This document shows positions 36,105 through 47,759 of a stretch of 64,000 nucleotides of DNA, in pieces. Every line of letters starts with the position of its first letter. Positions within the stretch are counted from its first letter, which is position 1. The notes below the pieces were generated by a model. That model searched no databases, was not told where the DNA came from, and saw only the letters and a list, made by a program, of their open reading frames with translations. Origin of the DNA: Straminergon stramineum (taxonomy: Eukaryota > Streptophyta > Bryopsida > Hypnales > Calliergonaceae); assembly GCA_963920665.1 (NCBI GenBank), contig OY987273.1:15936501-16000500 (forward strand). Direction: 5' to 3'. A program made the position numbers and the translations under genes.

Positions 36105-36244
36105 GAATAGACCGGTATTAGCAGACGGGCTAGCCATCCAATCAAACTAACCTAACGAGGCGGATGATTGGCCATCCACCTGATCAGACAGGCTCTGTTT
36201 GTTTGATGATGCAGACGGGAGGAGGCCGTCTACCTCATATAAAA
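36105..36244 (+). promoter_or_regulatory. Promoter region of kinase-like gene 2: motif array plus TATA box
   Basis: GCAGACGGG, GGCGGATG and GGCCGTCTACC words lead into CATATAAAAGGGG, with the TATA box at 36238-36244, 192 bp before ATG 36430. A further GGCCGTCTGCC follows the TATA box. This is the same motif set as at 32755-32993. Confidence 0.55.
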
Positions 36245-36429
36245 GGGGCGGATGGGCCGTCTGCCCCTCACTTTTGCCGTCTTCCTTGCTTGCAAATGAG
36301 AGTGGAGAGCTTGGTGGCTTGACCTCCATTGCTTCCTCTCTTCAAGACGGTGAGAGTCTAATTTTTGGGGTAATTATTATTGTTTTTTTCTAAAAATTGT
36401 GACATTAATGACATTATCAGTTCATCACG

Positions 36430-37809
36430 ATGCCGAGGGTCAAGAAGGTTGCGAAGGGAAAACAAGTGGTGCCTTCTAGTCAATACACTAGGGACAATCC
36501 CTCGGAGAGTTGCAAAGCATTCTTGATGAAATGCATTGTGGCGTTCTACGAGATAGAGACTACAATGTCCCTTGACACTAAATATGTGCGATATCAAGAG
36601 GATTGCATTGATAAATTCAAGACGGACATGAAGCAAAGGATGTTGGATGCCTTGAATGTGCCGCAATGGCCTCATAAAACAGAAAAGAAGAATTTTCTTC
36701 AATTCTTGGAGAAAAGGGTACATGATGCATTATTGAATGCCAAAGTTATGATAGAGAAGTAGAGGAAGGAGCATTGTGCAAATGATGAAGCTTTTGAGCA
36801 TGTCATTATGAAAGTCGACATGTTTACAAAGAGGTGCAAACCATTTGGTAGAGAACAGAATAGAATAGGGTCGATGGGTTGATAGAACAACATGGATGGA
36901 ATTGCACAAGTACAAAATACAGGTCACCTTCTAGTAGTGCTTCCAGAAACAGCCATGATCATGGCCCAAGATAACAAAGTCATGCGAGGTGGCTATGCAA
37001 CAATTTGGAGCGTCCAAATTGAAGGATGCGCTCAAATTCATCCATCATGGGAGTTTGTAGCGAAAACGTCTCTCTAGGAAGGTCGATGTTCGGAACTTGC
37101 CAAGTAAGAATACAATACTGAGTCCATGGTTTTGAAGATTCCGCATGATGGAGTGATACGCTTCTTTATAGTCCATGCAAGAAAGAATGAAGGGTACTCA
37201 TTTTGGTGGTACAACGGTACTTAGCGTGAAATGTTGAGAACGGATAATGATTATCTTGACAACATATCCATTCGACTATTATATAACCCCCGTATAGCAG
37301 AAGAAGAAATCCTTGCCGTTGGACGTCTCAAGCGATGGAGAGACAAACGTACAGAGCTTACTTGGGCATTGTTGAACATCATGAGTATGGTGCATGTTGT
37401 TGGACATCTACACAATGACATTTCTCCAAACAACATTATGTTTCATTTTTCCAAAGATGAGTCATGGATTTACATAGGAGTTTGTGATTGAGGGATGACT
37501 ACAGTTAGTACTGATTCGAAGAAGTTGTTGTTTACATTTACTTCAACAAACGAGCAGGACAAAGCTTTGTAGAGGAGGTGGTGGGTGGATCTCAACATTA
37601 CATATCTGCATAAAAGAGATGCAGATGTGGAGAATATACCAATCCTTTCCAAGAAATCCGAAGAGTTTTCAGTTGGTCAACTAGCGCAAAAGATCAACAA
37701 GGAATGCATGTCTAAGGCGTACCACAAGTTGCAACTCAAATCCAATGGTTTACATGTGATGTACGCCCATAAAGATTTTGCACTTGTGTTTCAGAGGTAT
37801 TTGGAGTGA
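36430..37809 (+). pseudogene. Kinase-like protein gene 2, decayed without frameshift
   Basis: ATG 36430 opens MPRVKKVAKGKQ. One frame of 460 codons runs to 37809. Residues 1-150 are a basic N-terminal region with no known domain. A glycine-loop-like MRGGYATIWSV lies at about residue 180, the hinge-side FWWYNGT near residue 260, and HLHNDISPNNIMFHF near residue 325 (catalytic loop with Asp and Asn present). GVCD-stop-GM sits at 37480-37497, where TGA replaces the Trp of CDWG. The C-lobe is shortened, with no clear APE motif. About nine in-frame stops but no indels are seen. Relatives lie at 10062 and 50070. Confidence 0.6.
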
Positions 37810-40259
37810 ATTTCAAAAAGCAAGAGTAGTTTGTCGCAAATCATCTCCCAATTTACTTCTTCATTCAATTGGCCGATACCGGATGAACACTTCCACAATT
37901 CATATTGAACTTCAACCATGTGTCCATATCTCATATAACTCATGTTTTTGTATTTTTTGTAGAGGCAAAGTAGTACGTATGTAGATTATACAGTTACATA
38001 GCATGTATACTCTACTTTCATTATGAATGAATGTCAATGTTATTTGAATTGGAAGTGTGCTTGTAATTGATGAGCATGTTGTAAACTTCAAATTGGTAAT
38101 GATTTTGGAACTATTAGAATCCTCCACATTGTTTGGTAGTATTGGCTTGCATGAAAAGTACTAAATCAGGACATTATGAGAAGTGCAATTCTTTGAGTTG
38201 ATGGTTGTTGGATTGACAAGTTTTTGTTTTAAATTGTATGGTTTGTCAGTTGATCATGTATGGTTGAAGATATTGAAGAAGGCAATGTAAATGGAATCCT
38301 TAAACTTTTGTAAGTTTATCACTTCAATAGTTGAATTCAAATTAGCCTTTGAAGAACTATGGTCCCCGCGGTGTTAAAATGAGCTTTGGTGAATTGGGGT
38401 GGTTTCCATGACCTCAATTAAGTCCATTTTTTGTTATAATTTGTGGAAGTTGTGCTTCAAATAGAATTATGAAATTCTATGTAGGCATGTAGATACGTAC
38501 AAGATGAATTTTCATTTTCCATTTTTTATTGTAAATTTCTATTAATTTTGTAAAGATAGAAAAATTCATAAGCTTTGTGGGAATATAATTTTTGCCACAA
38601 TCAATGCCTTGAACCAAAAGTTATGACGAAAGTGGCCAAGAAGCTCCAAAAAGGGGACAAGAGCAAGAAAAAACTCTTTGAAAATCTTTGAAGTGGGAAA
38701 ATACAATCTTTTTTTGTAGAGAATATACTTTTGTTGATTTGAAAAGCTTTCATTCATTTAATTTAGACTCCTTATGAGGAAGTTATAGGCATTTTGAGGA
38801 CTTATAGCATCTTCATGAAAGATGATTTTTTAATTTTTTTTGTAGACCCTCAGGTCAAATGGTCAATTCTCCTCTTTAACCCCTAAATACTCAAGGGACT
38901 AGATTATGGTGTTTTGAAAACTTTGAAGTTTAATAAAACCCAACCAAATTGCTATTATTATTAGTTTATATTTTTGGAGAACTCTTTTTGAAGTCTAGTT
39001 TTAGGATCAAAAAGTTGATCTTAAAAATAAAAGATTATGATTTTTCTATTGAAGATTTTGTGCAATGATGCCCATTTCAATTTTGACTTCCCGTAGTGTT
39101 GAAGGCTCTTGGAAAAGAGCCTCAAATACAGTTGATCTTGGAGGCAAAATCAATAAATTACATTAGAAATTCATTTAAATAAATTGTAGAATAGATTTTG
39201 AAAAAATGTAAATTGATTGGGGTTGTACATGCCAGGCCCTATAACCTCATATTCTTTTAGTGAGCAACTTTTTAGAGTTCACATGCAAAAAGTGAATTGA
39301 AAAATTTTCATAGTTTTTACACCCTCATGATCAAATATTATAATCTTTCAATTTGTAAGTGATATTATTATGTTTTCTTTTCCTATGTGATTTCTAACAT
39401 GTCTAGTTAGAATTTCGACAGTTACAATTCAACCAAAATTGGTACAACTTATGAAAATATTGACTTCTTGTTCAATTTAGAGCAAATTTTATCGTGTTAG
39501 CCTTGTCAGCCAGTCTGCCCATCAAGTGGACAGGGTCCAACTTTCAGTTTCTATATCCCCGGACGTTTGGGAAGCGGTGGATGCAGACGTTGGATGTCTG
39601 GGTATCCTTGCAACCCTATACTGCATGGTTGACAAATGTTGAATGTAGACATTGCAATCTTGCCAACAATGCTTAGAAATCTTGCCCATTTGTGTCAACA
39701 TGCTTATTTAATGTGTGAGGTATGAAACGATCATGAAAGCATTCATACAATACTAATCCACACTACTTTTGGTCCAAGTACACGCTTTGCGATAAGTTAT
39801 TGATTTTTTATTCCTTCGGCCAAGTTCCAGACTTTGGAAGAGTTACTAATCCACGCTATAGTCCCATGTCTTTTCCTAGATGCTCGCAAGGGAAAGTCTT
39901 TTTTTTAAATGTGACAAAGAAGATTCAATTTGAGTATTATTAATTCGTATTTGCAATCAGAGCCCCCCAATTTGCTTAGATATTTACAGTTAATTAGAGT
40001 CAATATACTTTTGTTTAAGGAAGTGCTTCTAGAATGAATCAAGGGTAGCTAGGGTGAATTGACCTCACTCGTCCCGAAGGGAACCTTGAAACTTTTTATT
40101 TTGCACGCATGACTAAATTATCAAATTCTGAATTCTTATTTGCAATCGCAAGCCCCAAATTAGGTAGTTGAGGTTCAAAAGATAAATTATTAAAGCCCCA
40201 AATTCAGGCTCTCTTTATTTACATGCACCCTTGGATTGACTAAAGGAGGACTAGTGAGG
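37810..40259. other. AT-rich spacer with one repeat copy
   Basis: No gene is recognised. It holds repeat copy 2 (38870-39485). Around 39494-39610 a short GC-richer piece with CCAGTCTGCCC and GGATGTCTGGG could be the remains of another motif array or element end. Two loosely similar TATTTGCAATC(A/G) segments lie about 185 bp apart near 39950 and 40135. Confidence 0.35.
38870..39485 (+). repeat. ~620-bp AT-rich direct repeat, copy 2
   Basis: This is the diverged partner of 30290-30935 in the same orientation, about 8.5 kb apart, with genes P3 and kinase 2 between them. It could be duplicated spacer of a multi-gene element. Typical long-terminal-repeat ends were not found. Confidence 0.65.
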
Positions 40260-40267
40260 GTGTTAAT

Positions 40268-40627
40268 CAAGGTTGTCTTGTCGAATATATTTTGGGGTTT
40301 TGGTGTCATATAGGACGTTTGACGTAATGTGTCATATTAGACAAACTGTCGATACCCCGTCACAACCCGTTGTGTAAGTCCATTGTTGACAACTTAGAAA
40401 AATTAAAATCTCACCATAATTATGAACCTAAATTTAGAATGTAATATTTATTCATTAAATTGAGACACTTCATCGAAAGAAAACTTAAATATATCAAAAT
40501 TATAAATTTTTGATGATTTTTTTAAAGTCAACTAGACGTTTGGTCAACTAGACATCTGAAGGGCTATACTAGCTGTCATGTGACGTCTCTTTGTCACAAT
40601 GTCGTGTTGTCCGGGTAGAAAACCATA
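40268..40627 (+). mobile_element. hAT-type MITE, copy 2 (360 bp, diverged)
   Basis: The left end CAAGGTTGTCTTGTCGAATA and, reversed, the right end TATGGTTTTCTACCCGG are family-like. The flanks GTGTTAAT (40260-40267) and GTGTCAAT (40628-40635) are a 7/8 target duplication. The internal order ('ttttggggtt', 'gtgtcatat', 'aaattgagacacttcat', 'aaagtcaac') matches MITE 3 in the same orientation. Confidence 0.8.
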
Positions 40628-40635
40628 GTGTCAAT

Positions 40636-43213
40636 TCCCCCCGGCTTGGGAAATGAGAGATGGTGTTAGTTCATACGAGATTGATTAACTAATGCTATTC
40701 ACCCTAACCGTTGCAACATCATTTTTAGGGATGATGAAAAGATAGAACCTCAAGCTTCATCCTTGGAAATACTTGGCTGAAAATTATTTTAATCTGTGGA
40801 CATATGTTATCAAGTTCTTGTTCTATCTAAGTGTCGGATTGGGTGTTACTATCTAGAGTACATATTTTTCTAAAATTACAAATGTACAAATATGTGAAGT
40901 GGTTGAAGTACATTGACTTTACTTCAAAACTGGATTTGCCAAAAAGAGGTCATAGGTTTGAAAAACCCTAAAATTTGCAAAAATCACCATGTAAAGAGAA
41001 CTTCACTTCAAATCCATTGCAACAAATTATACTGAAAAAAAAGACAATATTTTGCTTGTAATTGAATTTTGAAGGAATTTTTGAATTTTTCATTAAAAAT
41101 TCAAAAATAACAAATAATGATAGCATTGTAGAATCTAATTTTATAGATGGAATCTATAAATCAAAATCTACAACTTTTATTTGTTTACAAATTCCAGAGT
41201 ATACTTCCAAATGGCACTTTATAGTGATTATTCTTAAATTGTCAATTTTGGAGATTAATTTGGATGTCTATGGGTTAACAACCACCATCTCAAGGTTGAG
41301 ACACGTACTATATTGGCTTTAATGGATTTGACTCCCTTGTTCTTCAAAGAGTTCAAACAACATTGTTTATTCAATTTGTTGTATTAATGTATTTCATCTA
41401 CATGGAGGCATTGATATCTCACAAGTTCTCTAAGAAGAAATGATATGTCTCATGTAATGAAATGTGACATTCAACTCCTACAGTATTCAATCATTCTAAG
41501 GAGCACTATAAGGAATAGATGCTCTAGGTGATGAGTTTAAATTTCTTTAAGAGGATTGTAGGTGACATGTAATGCCAGAAGTCTAAAACTCTTGTTTCAT
41601 ATCAAATAGAGTCCCAACATAAGATACAGATGTTATGTTGTAGGTTGATGTAGACATAAAAATAGCGATGTTCCTTTAGATGTCACCTAGAATCTATCAC
41701 ATAAAACTTAAGTTTCTTATAGTAGAGAGAATAATTCCTTTCATTCGTGCATAGCTAAGAAGGCATTATCACTCATCCAGAATGGAAAGCACTCACATCA
41801 AATGCAATGACAAAGAACAAACTAAAGAGAAGGAAAAAATTTGCTAGGTTCTTATAGTAGTAGTGACATCTTGTGGTCTTTCATTTTGTCTACGTATTGT
41901 ATCCTCCAACATCTTTTGCGGTACCTCTAAGTTTTTTGCTCCAACATTTTCTTCCATACTCCCATTGTCAATAAAGAAGCAAAGTGCTTTGTGAAGGTCG
42001 CCCAATGTGGATTGACCTATTTTTGACATGACTTTTTTCCCTTAGGTCATTCTAGATCTTCGCAGCTCCTTGGAAGATGAGAAATACAAAGACCTACACC
42101 TACTCTTTCTCCTTCTTGATAATGTACTTGAAATGGATGTGCCTAAGGTCTCTACAAGAATGAGAAAGGTGACTACATGGAATCTAACACTCCGAACTCC
42201 GGCAAGCACTTGGAACTAAAAGTAGGCAATGGGTTAAGTCTACAGAAATGCCTGGTATTTAAGAAGTTCAAAGGAATGGTCTAGAAGCATGCAATGCCAC
42301 ATTGAAAAGTACAATGATGACAAAGGGTTTGTATTGGTAGTGGCCTAGTGGTATGTCAGAGTTGACTTCATGCACCATAAACATTCATAATTGAAGGCAA
42401 GCAAATTTGTATAAAAATCTGACACATTCCATGAATGATGTCCAAGGGGCAGTTGCCATGCATTTAAGAATTTTCTAAAGAAGGGTACTCTAAAGTCCGT
42501 AGAAGGTGGCAGAGGACAAGGTTGAAATTGAAATTGACAGACTTTGCAGTAGATGATGGTTAGTGTAAAAAACGATTTAATGGTTTGGGGGGTAGTAGAG
42601 ATTGGATGTGGCTGGCGGCTATTGACAGAAATTCAATAGCCATTCATTTCCCTACTTGTTAGTAGGTACTTATTGTAGACGGTGATACTTGATGGTACTA
42701 CAATAGAAGTGGATGGTAGCAGTGGGCTTGGCAAAAGTAGATTTCAAAGATCTATTTTTAAAGAGGACAACAAATGCTTAGCCAACAACTAGTACTATTT
42801 CATAGTCTTGTACAATTGACGGTGATGAACCATTTGAGCTCTTTCAAATTCTCCTGAACCCCATTCCATGCTTAAGATTATGAGTCTTCATTTCCATTAC
42901 TCTATATATGAGTTCTCAACATGGCTTGCATTTGACTAGATGGTCATGAGGTACCTCTTATGTTTCTTGTAGAGGATGGAAAATGTACTAGAGTTCTCAG
43001 TCACCTTCTACACTTATGATTTAGATTTGTAGAGTCCTCCATCTACGTTGAAGAAGAAAGAATGTCGGAGTTAGGTAAGATGTCAGAATTTGTCCTTGTT
43101 GTGAAATCCACAGAAGATGAAGGACATTACTAGTACCTTTACCTTGAGAACTATAGAGCATATAGGCTTCCTCTTTCCATTTTAGGTTTTTCCATTAAGA
43201 TTTTGAGTCACTA
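40636..43213. other. No recognisable gene
   Basis: Frames at 41062-41322 (+) and 41844-42029 (-) show no motif or relative. The last bases before the 20-kb element (about 43170-43213) may join in sense to the open frame right of the element, see the entry at 63538. Confidence 0.3.
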
Positions 43214-43221
43214 GTTAGATA
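43214..43221 (+). repeat. Left target-site duplication of the 20-kb element
   Basis: GTTAGATA here is identical to 63525-63532. The identity extends to CTAGTTAGATAC in the wider context, partly by chance overlap with the element ends. Confidence 0.8.
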
Positions 43222-43322
43222 CAAGGTTGTTCCGACGGACAACTCGACAAACATGACGTCCAACACGTCAAGTAGACCCTCTTGTTTGTCTAATAGAGTC
43301 AAACTTAGCTTTGACTTTTAAA
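43222..43322 (+). repeat. Left terminal region of the giant element
   Basis: It aligns with MITE 1 from 35081 and, reversed, MITE 3 from 59142 down: GACGTCCAACAC, AAGTAGACCC(T/C)CTTGT, GTCTAATA(G/A)AGTCAA, TTTGACTTT. Only the first dozen or so bases are mirrored at the right end, as usual for hAT. Confidence 0.8.
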
Positions 43323-43384
43323 AAAATTTCACTGTGCCCGTGAGGCCACCTGGATGCCATGTGGCAGACATGTGTCTTCCACGT

Positions 43385-43837
43385 AGCATCCTAAAGGGGC
43401 GCATGCATGTGTGGGCGACCTCACATTTGGGCAACTACGGGTAGGGCAACTTCGGGTTTAGGCTAGTGGGCTACCGCAGGTGTGGAGTACGTAGCAAGCT
43501 GTGAAGCAAAGAGACAAAGTGAGAACCCGAAGAGAAGTAACACCCCACAATTACCCGTGGTCACCCCCAAAGACTCGTAGTTGCCTCCCAAGGCACCTGC
43601 ACATGCCCCAAAAGACCTGCAGTCCCCCCCCCAAAGGACCTGCACGCGCCCCTGAAACTGCAATCGCCTCGTCTAGGACCCCCAGTCGCCTCCTAAGACC
43701 CAAATGTGCCCTACTAGACCCGTGGTCACTCCTTGAGATCCATGCGCGCCCCTTGGAGACCGCGGGTTCAACCGGTGGTCACCCACTCGCACGCACCCCA
43801 TAACCAACTCTCTCCTGCGCTCGCCCCACCTATTTAT
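43385..43837 (+). promoter_or_regulatory. Motif array and TATA-like box: left end and promoter of the RING gene
   Basis: From 43410 to 43480 the motif faces left (GGCAACTACGGGT, GGCAACTTCGGGT). From 43540 to 43760 it faces right (ACCCGTGGTCACCC, ACTCGTAGTTGCC, ACCCGTGGTCACT). A TATTTAT box lies at 43831-43837, about 192 bp before ATG 44023. The left-facing part may be subterminal transposase-binding sequence and the right-facing part the promoter. Confidence 0.55.
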
Positions 43838-44022
43838 CCACTCGCCCAAGACTTTTTGGGCACCTTTCATTGAGGCTTCTTGTCTTGTATCCTTTAGTGG
43901 CTACATGCGTGAACCTTGAGTATTTACTATTTATTACATTCATCCACCCTTCTTACCTTAGTAGTTGTGGACCACCTAAACTCCCAAACGAGTTTTTTGA
44001 GCCTTACACACGACAATCATTG

Positions 44023-46515
44023 ATGGCCACTGGAGTTAACAATGCTAGGGCATTACCTATCTCTGTTGCTGCACAGACCGCTAGGGCATTACGGAAGGCT
44101 GCCAAAGACAAACATCGCAAGCGTAGGGGCACTATTCATCGGAAGCAATTGCATGTGCTCAATAGTGAAGCCCACCTTGCTTTTAAGGGTTGGAATGAAG
44201 AACCAGAGCCTTGGACAATACAAACCTGCGAAGACTACATCGAGTGGTGCCACATCGGCAAGTTCTTTCCTTTATGGCGTCATCATGATAATCGGCACAC
44301 CAATAAGGCCAACTTGAAGGATTGTGAGAATCCAACATTCCTTCAAAGATGCATTGAATTGTGGCAAGTCCTCTACAAAACCACCTTTGTAGATAGGAAC
44401 GAGGTCCTCCTCTTCCTTGCTAGAGGAGCGTATGCTGAGGTCGCTCTAAACAAAGAGGTTGATTGGAGCACAATCAAGGGAAGCATGTATGTCACTTGTC
44501 CAGAGAGTGGTTTCATCCCAAGAGGAGTTCTAGCCTTTCCCGAGGGGGGACTTGGTCCTATTCAAAGTGCATACAAAATGCAAACCCCTACCACTGAGGT
44601 TGACACTGAGGAGTCTAAAGAAGATGATGACTCTGATGGTACGTGCGTCCATAGGGTCATATGAATCGTGGAGCAATCTATTTGCCCTAGTGAGGTTCAA
44701 AATGAAATTGTAGAAGGACCTGCAACATCCACGGGACAACAACTAAAGCAACCATCTAGAGTACGGCGTTCAACAACACGAGTGGGACCTACATCAATTC
44801 CAACTATAGTTCCTAATCCATCGTTGCCAATATAGCGCAAAAAGGACGTCTTCGACTTCGGGCCCGATGAGGACACAACTATGGAAGAAACTGGCCGTGT
44901 TCCCATTTCTCCATCAACAATGGGCTCGAGCCATGACATTATGACTTTGGCAAAAGCTCTGGACCTCCTCAAGACCAAAGATGTTGAAATTTCTTCACTA
45001 TAGAATGAAATGAGGAAATTGCGATGTGAGTGTGAACACAAAAGTACACTCATCTCTCAACAAACTACAGAACTGCAACGCCTCTATGAGAAAGACCATG
45101 ACACTTTCACTTTGTCGGATATGGATGATGCCTTTGTTGAGCAAAACCTCCAAAATGTGGACAAGGTTGTAGGGGACCTTACCAACCATATCCTTCAACA
45201 TTCTCCTTTTGCCAAGTGCACTAGACGCTCCCCCATCATTCCGAATACACTTCCTACTATTGTCATAAGATATACTACCAATGACACAATTGAACTCAAT
45301 GGGACCCAAGACTCTCTTTCGTTTGCTACGGTTCCATCAATTATTCAATTGGAGAAAGACCATGGACTTCAAGAAGAAAATAAGATGCTTTGAAGAAAGT
45401 TGGCTGAGTTGACTACCACATACTATCATTGGAAGGTCGCTTGCATTCTCTCCATGGATAGATCCCAACAAGTTGTGAAGGAGCTAGAGAAAGTTTCTAG
45501 AAACTTTGTTGCAAATGCTCCTCAATGTGAGAATGGACTAACGTCATGGGCATTGTTAGAGGGCATGTTTCCCAATAACATGTGCATGGTGGAATTGCCA
45601 CAAAAGGAGGTCATAGATTGGAGCAAAAATGGTTGGGACCACGAAAACCAAATGTCTAGCCACATAGAAGAGAAGAAACAAATGCTCTTGTGGCCCAAGC
45701 CTGCACCTTTTGTTTTGGACCATACCAAATGTCCCATATGTCTTGAACAATTTGGCCTCGAAGCAGGTTGGGCACTAGGATCTTGTGCACATGTATACCA
45801 CCCCCAATGTCTCATCGCGCAATACTTGATTAGACAATGTTGTGTGATTTGTTCAGCACCATTCCACGATCGCCTATATACCATGTTCAACTTGACGACC
45901 TACATGCCTCCTTCTTGGGAACACACACATGATACTACGGCTGACACAACCTTGTGGGGCCGAAATTTAGTTTGTAGTTGGCGAGAAGGAAAACATGATC
46001 AAGAAAAAGGACCTGCTAGTTCATAATTGAATTGGGAAACAAACCCAAACGAAATTGCCAGAGTTGCACCGAGGCTCATGGGAAAGGGGCCACAAAACGA
46101 AGGGAGGAGGGCATTCTTCTTCCAATGCCTTGGTGGATATTGGGACAAGACCTCCTCAACCTTCAAGTGGGGTCCTCATCTGCAACAACACTGTTGGAAT
46201 TTAGAAGGACAAAGGGTGGCTAATCAAGATGATAGTGCCTCCCTAGAAGACTTGACTAGTATGGCTTACCTGGACTCTACGTACGGACCATATTACCAAA
46301 GTCAAGCACTTGACTACTTATTGGAAGCACATTCTCCGCAAACAACAAGGATCCTCCAAGCTCTACAGGACTCCAACGTGTTGCAATCAATTTTGAAGGC
46401 AGACAGACCAGCTTCACCAACCCGTGCAAAGCAAAAGCTTGGGGTTGGGGAAGCATCGATCTATGAACAAGGTGAAGGAAGAGGCTCTCAAAACAACCCA
46501 AATGTAATTGACTAG
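44023..46515 (+). pseudogene. CHI-KLFP-module protein with RING-H2 finger (copy P4)
   Basis: This is one frame of 831 codons with five stops (44662, 44833, 45001, 45391 and 46024) and no indel. I chose ATG 44023 (MATGVNNARA) over 43870 because of the ~192-bp TATA spacing. Residues 50-155 carry the module: AFKGWNEEPEPW, CHIGKFFPLWRH, FLQRCIELWQVLY, NKEVDWSTIKG. An acidic linker and a coiled-coil region around 45010-45560 follow. Residues 570-610 (45730-45852) form a RING-H2 finger with CPIC, C-A-H-VY-H-PQ-C and C-VI-C, so all eight zinc ligands are present. RING-H2 proteins usually act as ubiquitin ligases. The last 160 residues are Gln/Ser-rich. It is the first gene of the giant element and convergent with P5. 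Confidence 0.65.
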
Positions 46516-47759
46516 ACATTCGTAGGAATCATGCAATTTAGCCTTACTTCCCATCATAATAGATGAGAAGTAAGGGTTAGGTTTTAGTTACACTATGTTT
46601 CTAGTTGTTTTGGCAAGTATGATGGAGTGGTTTAGGGTTTGCTTTTTTTATTCCACTTCTACGACTTCCCAGCATACCTATGTACGGCAATTCCAAATGG
46701 TATTGACTTTTATTTAATACTACCTTTTTTTCCTCTCTACCAAAGTACCAATTTCTGAAATCATATCGAGAATGATCTTTTCCAGTTCTTCCAAAAATAG
46801 TTTGTATGAATCAAATCAACAAAGCTCCAAAAAGTTGAACTTTCCAAATTAATTTCACTTGCATTGAAAAGAAAACTAGGTCACTACTCACTAGAGTGGA
46901 GCATCATTGTCCAATTGGATATTTCCTTTCATATTCTTTAAAATTGTGAGGTTCTAATTATAGGAAGCTTTTCCTCTAAGCTTTCAAGATACTTGGCCAA
47001 AGAAGGAATAAAAGGCGTTCAAATACAACATGCCCCTTTTCGTGGATGTTGACTTGTTGACTTCACATTACCATACCTTCAAATGGTTCACCCTATCCTT
47101 GGGGGTCAAAATTTTAATTCATAAAAAACATGAGTAGGCCAACTTACATATAAAACCTACTTAATTCCTCAGTATCCATTGTAATTTTCTTCAAATTACG
47201 CTAAAGCTAGAATTCTAAAAAATCCTATATACAAGGAGGAACAATGAAGCAAATCACCTGAGACAAATAAGCCCAATAAATTTCCTCGATTAATATGGTA
47301 TTTTGGGCACAATCGGTTTTAGTTCTCCACTATTCATATGAAAATCATAAATACAAGTTGTACTGTAGATTTCACGAGGATATTCTCACAAAATACTATG
47401 TTGACTTTTATAGTCAAGAATCAAGAATTTCCCATCAATCCCATGTTCCTATTCGATTGTAATTATGTGCGAGAATCCCATTCCATTCATCATACCATCA
47501 CCTTCTCCCAAAACATGAGAAAGACATATTCATCCATATAGAAAAGTTGTAAGATCCCAAAATGGTGTGGCATTTTCTCCCTTCCATGCACGCCACTCGT
47601 GTGCCCACACCAATTTAACTATTCTAGTACACACATTGCTTCAAGACACCATATACATTGTTTTATCTCAAAACATTGCATTTCTTTATAACACCACGAT
47701 AGGCAAAATACAAAATAATCATGGTGAAAGTATTTATCCTCATTGTATTCTTAGGTATT
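46516..47759. other. Spacer between convergent genes P4 and P5
   Basis: AT-rich sequence without recognised genes. It should hold both 3' untranslated regions. Confidence 0.4.

Noticed and set aside
30290..39485. Direct repeats as long terminal repeats of one retrotransposon
   Set aside because: No TG...CA ends, primer-binding site or pol between them. The enclosed genes have their own promoters.
43501..43803. Frames of about 100 codons in GC-rich arrays (also 49585-49806, 51741-51986, 58220-58522, 62998-63237)
   Set aside because: Low stop density from GC-rich motif repeats explains them. No conserved protein sense is seen between arrays.
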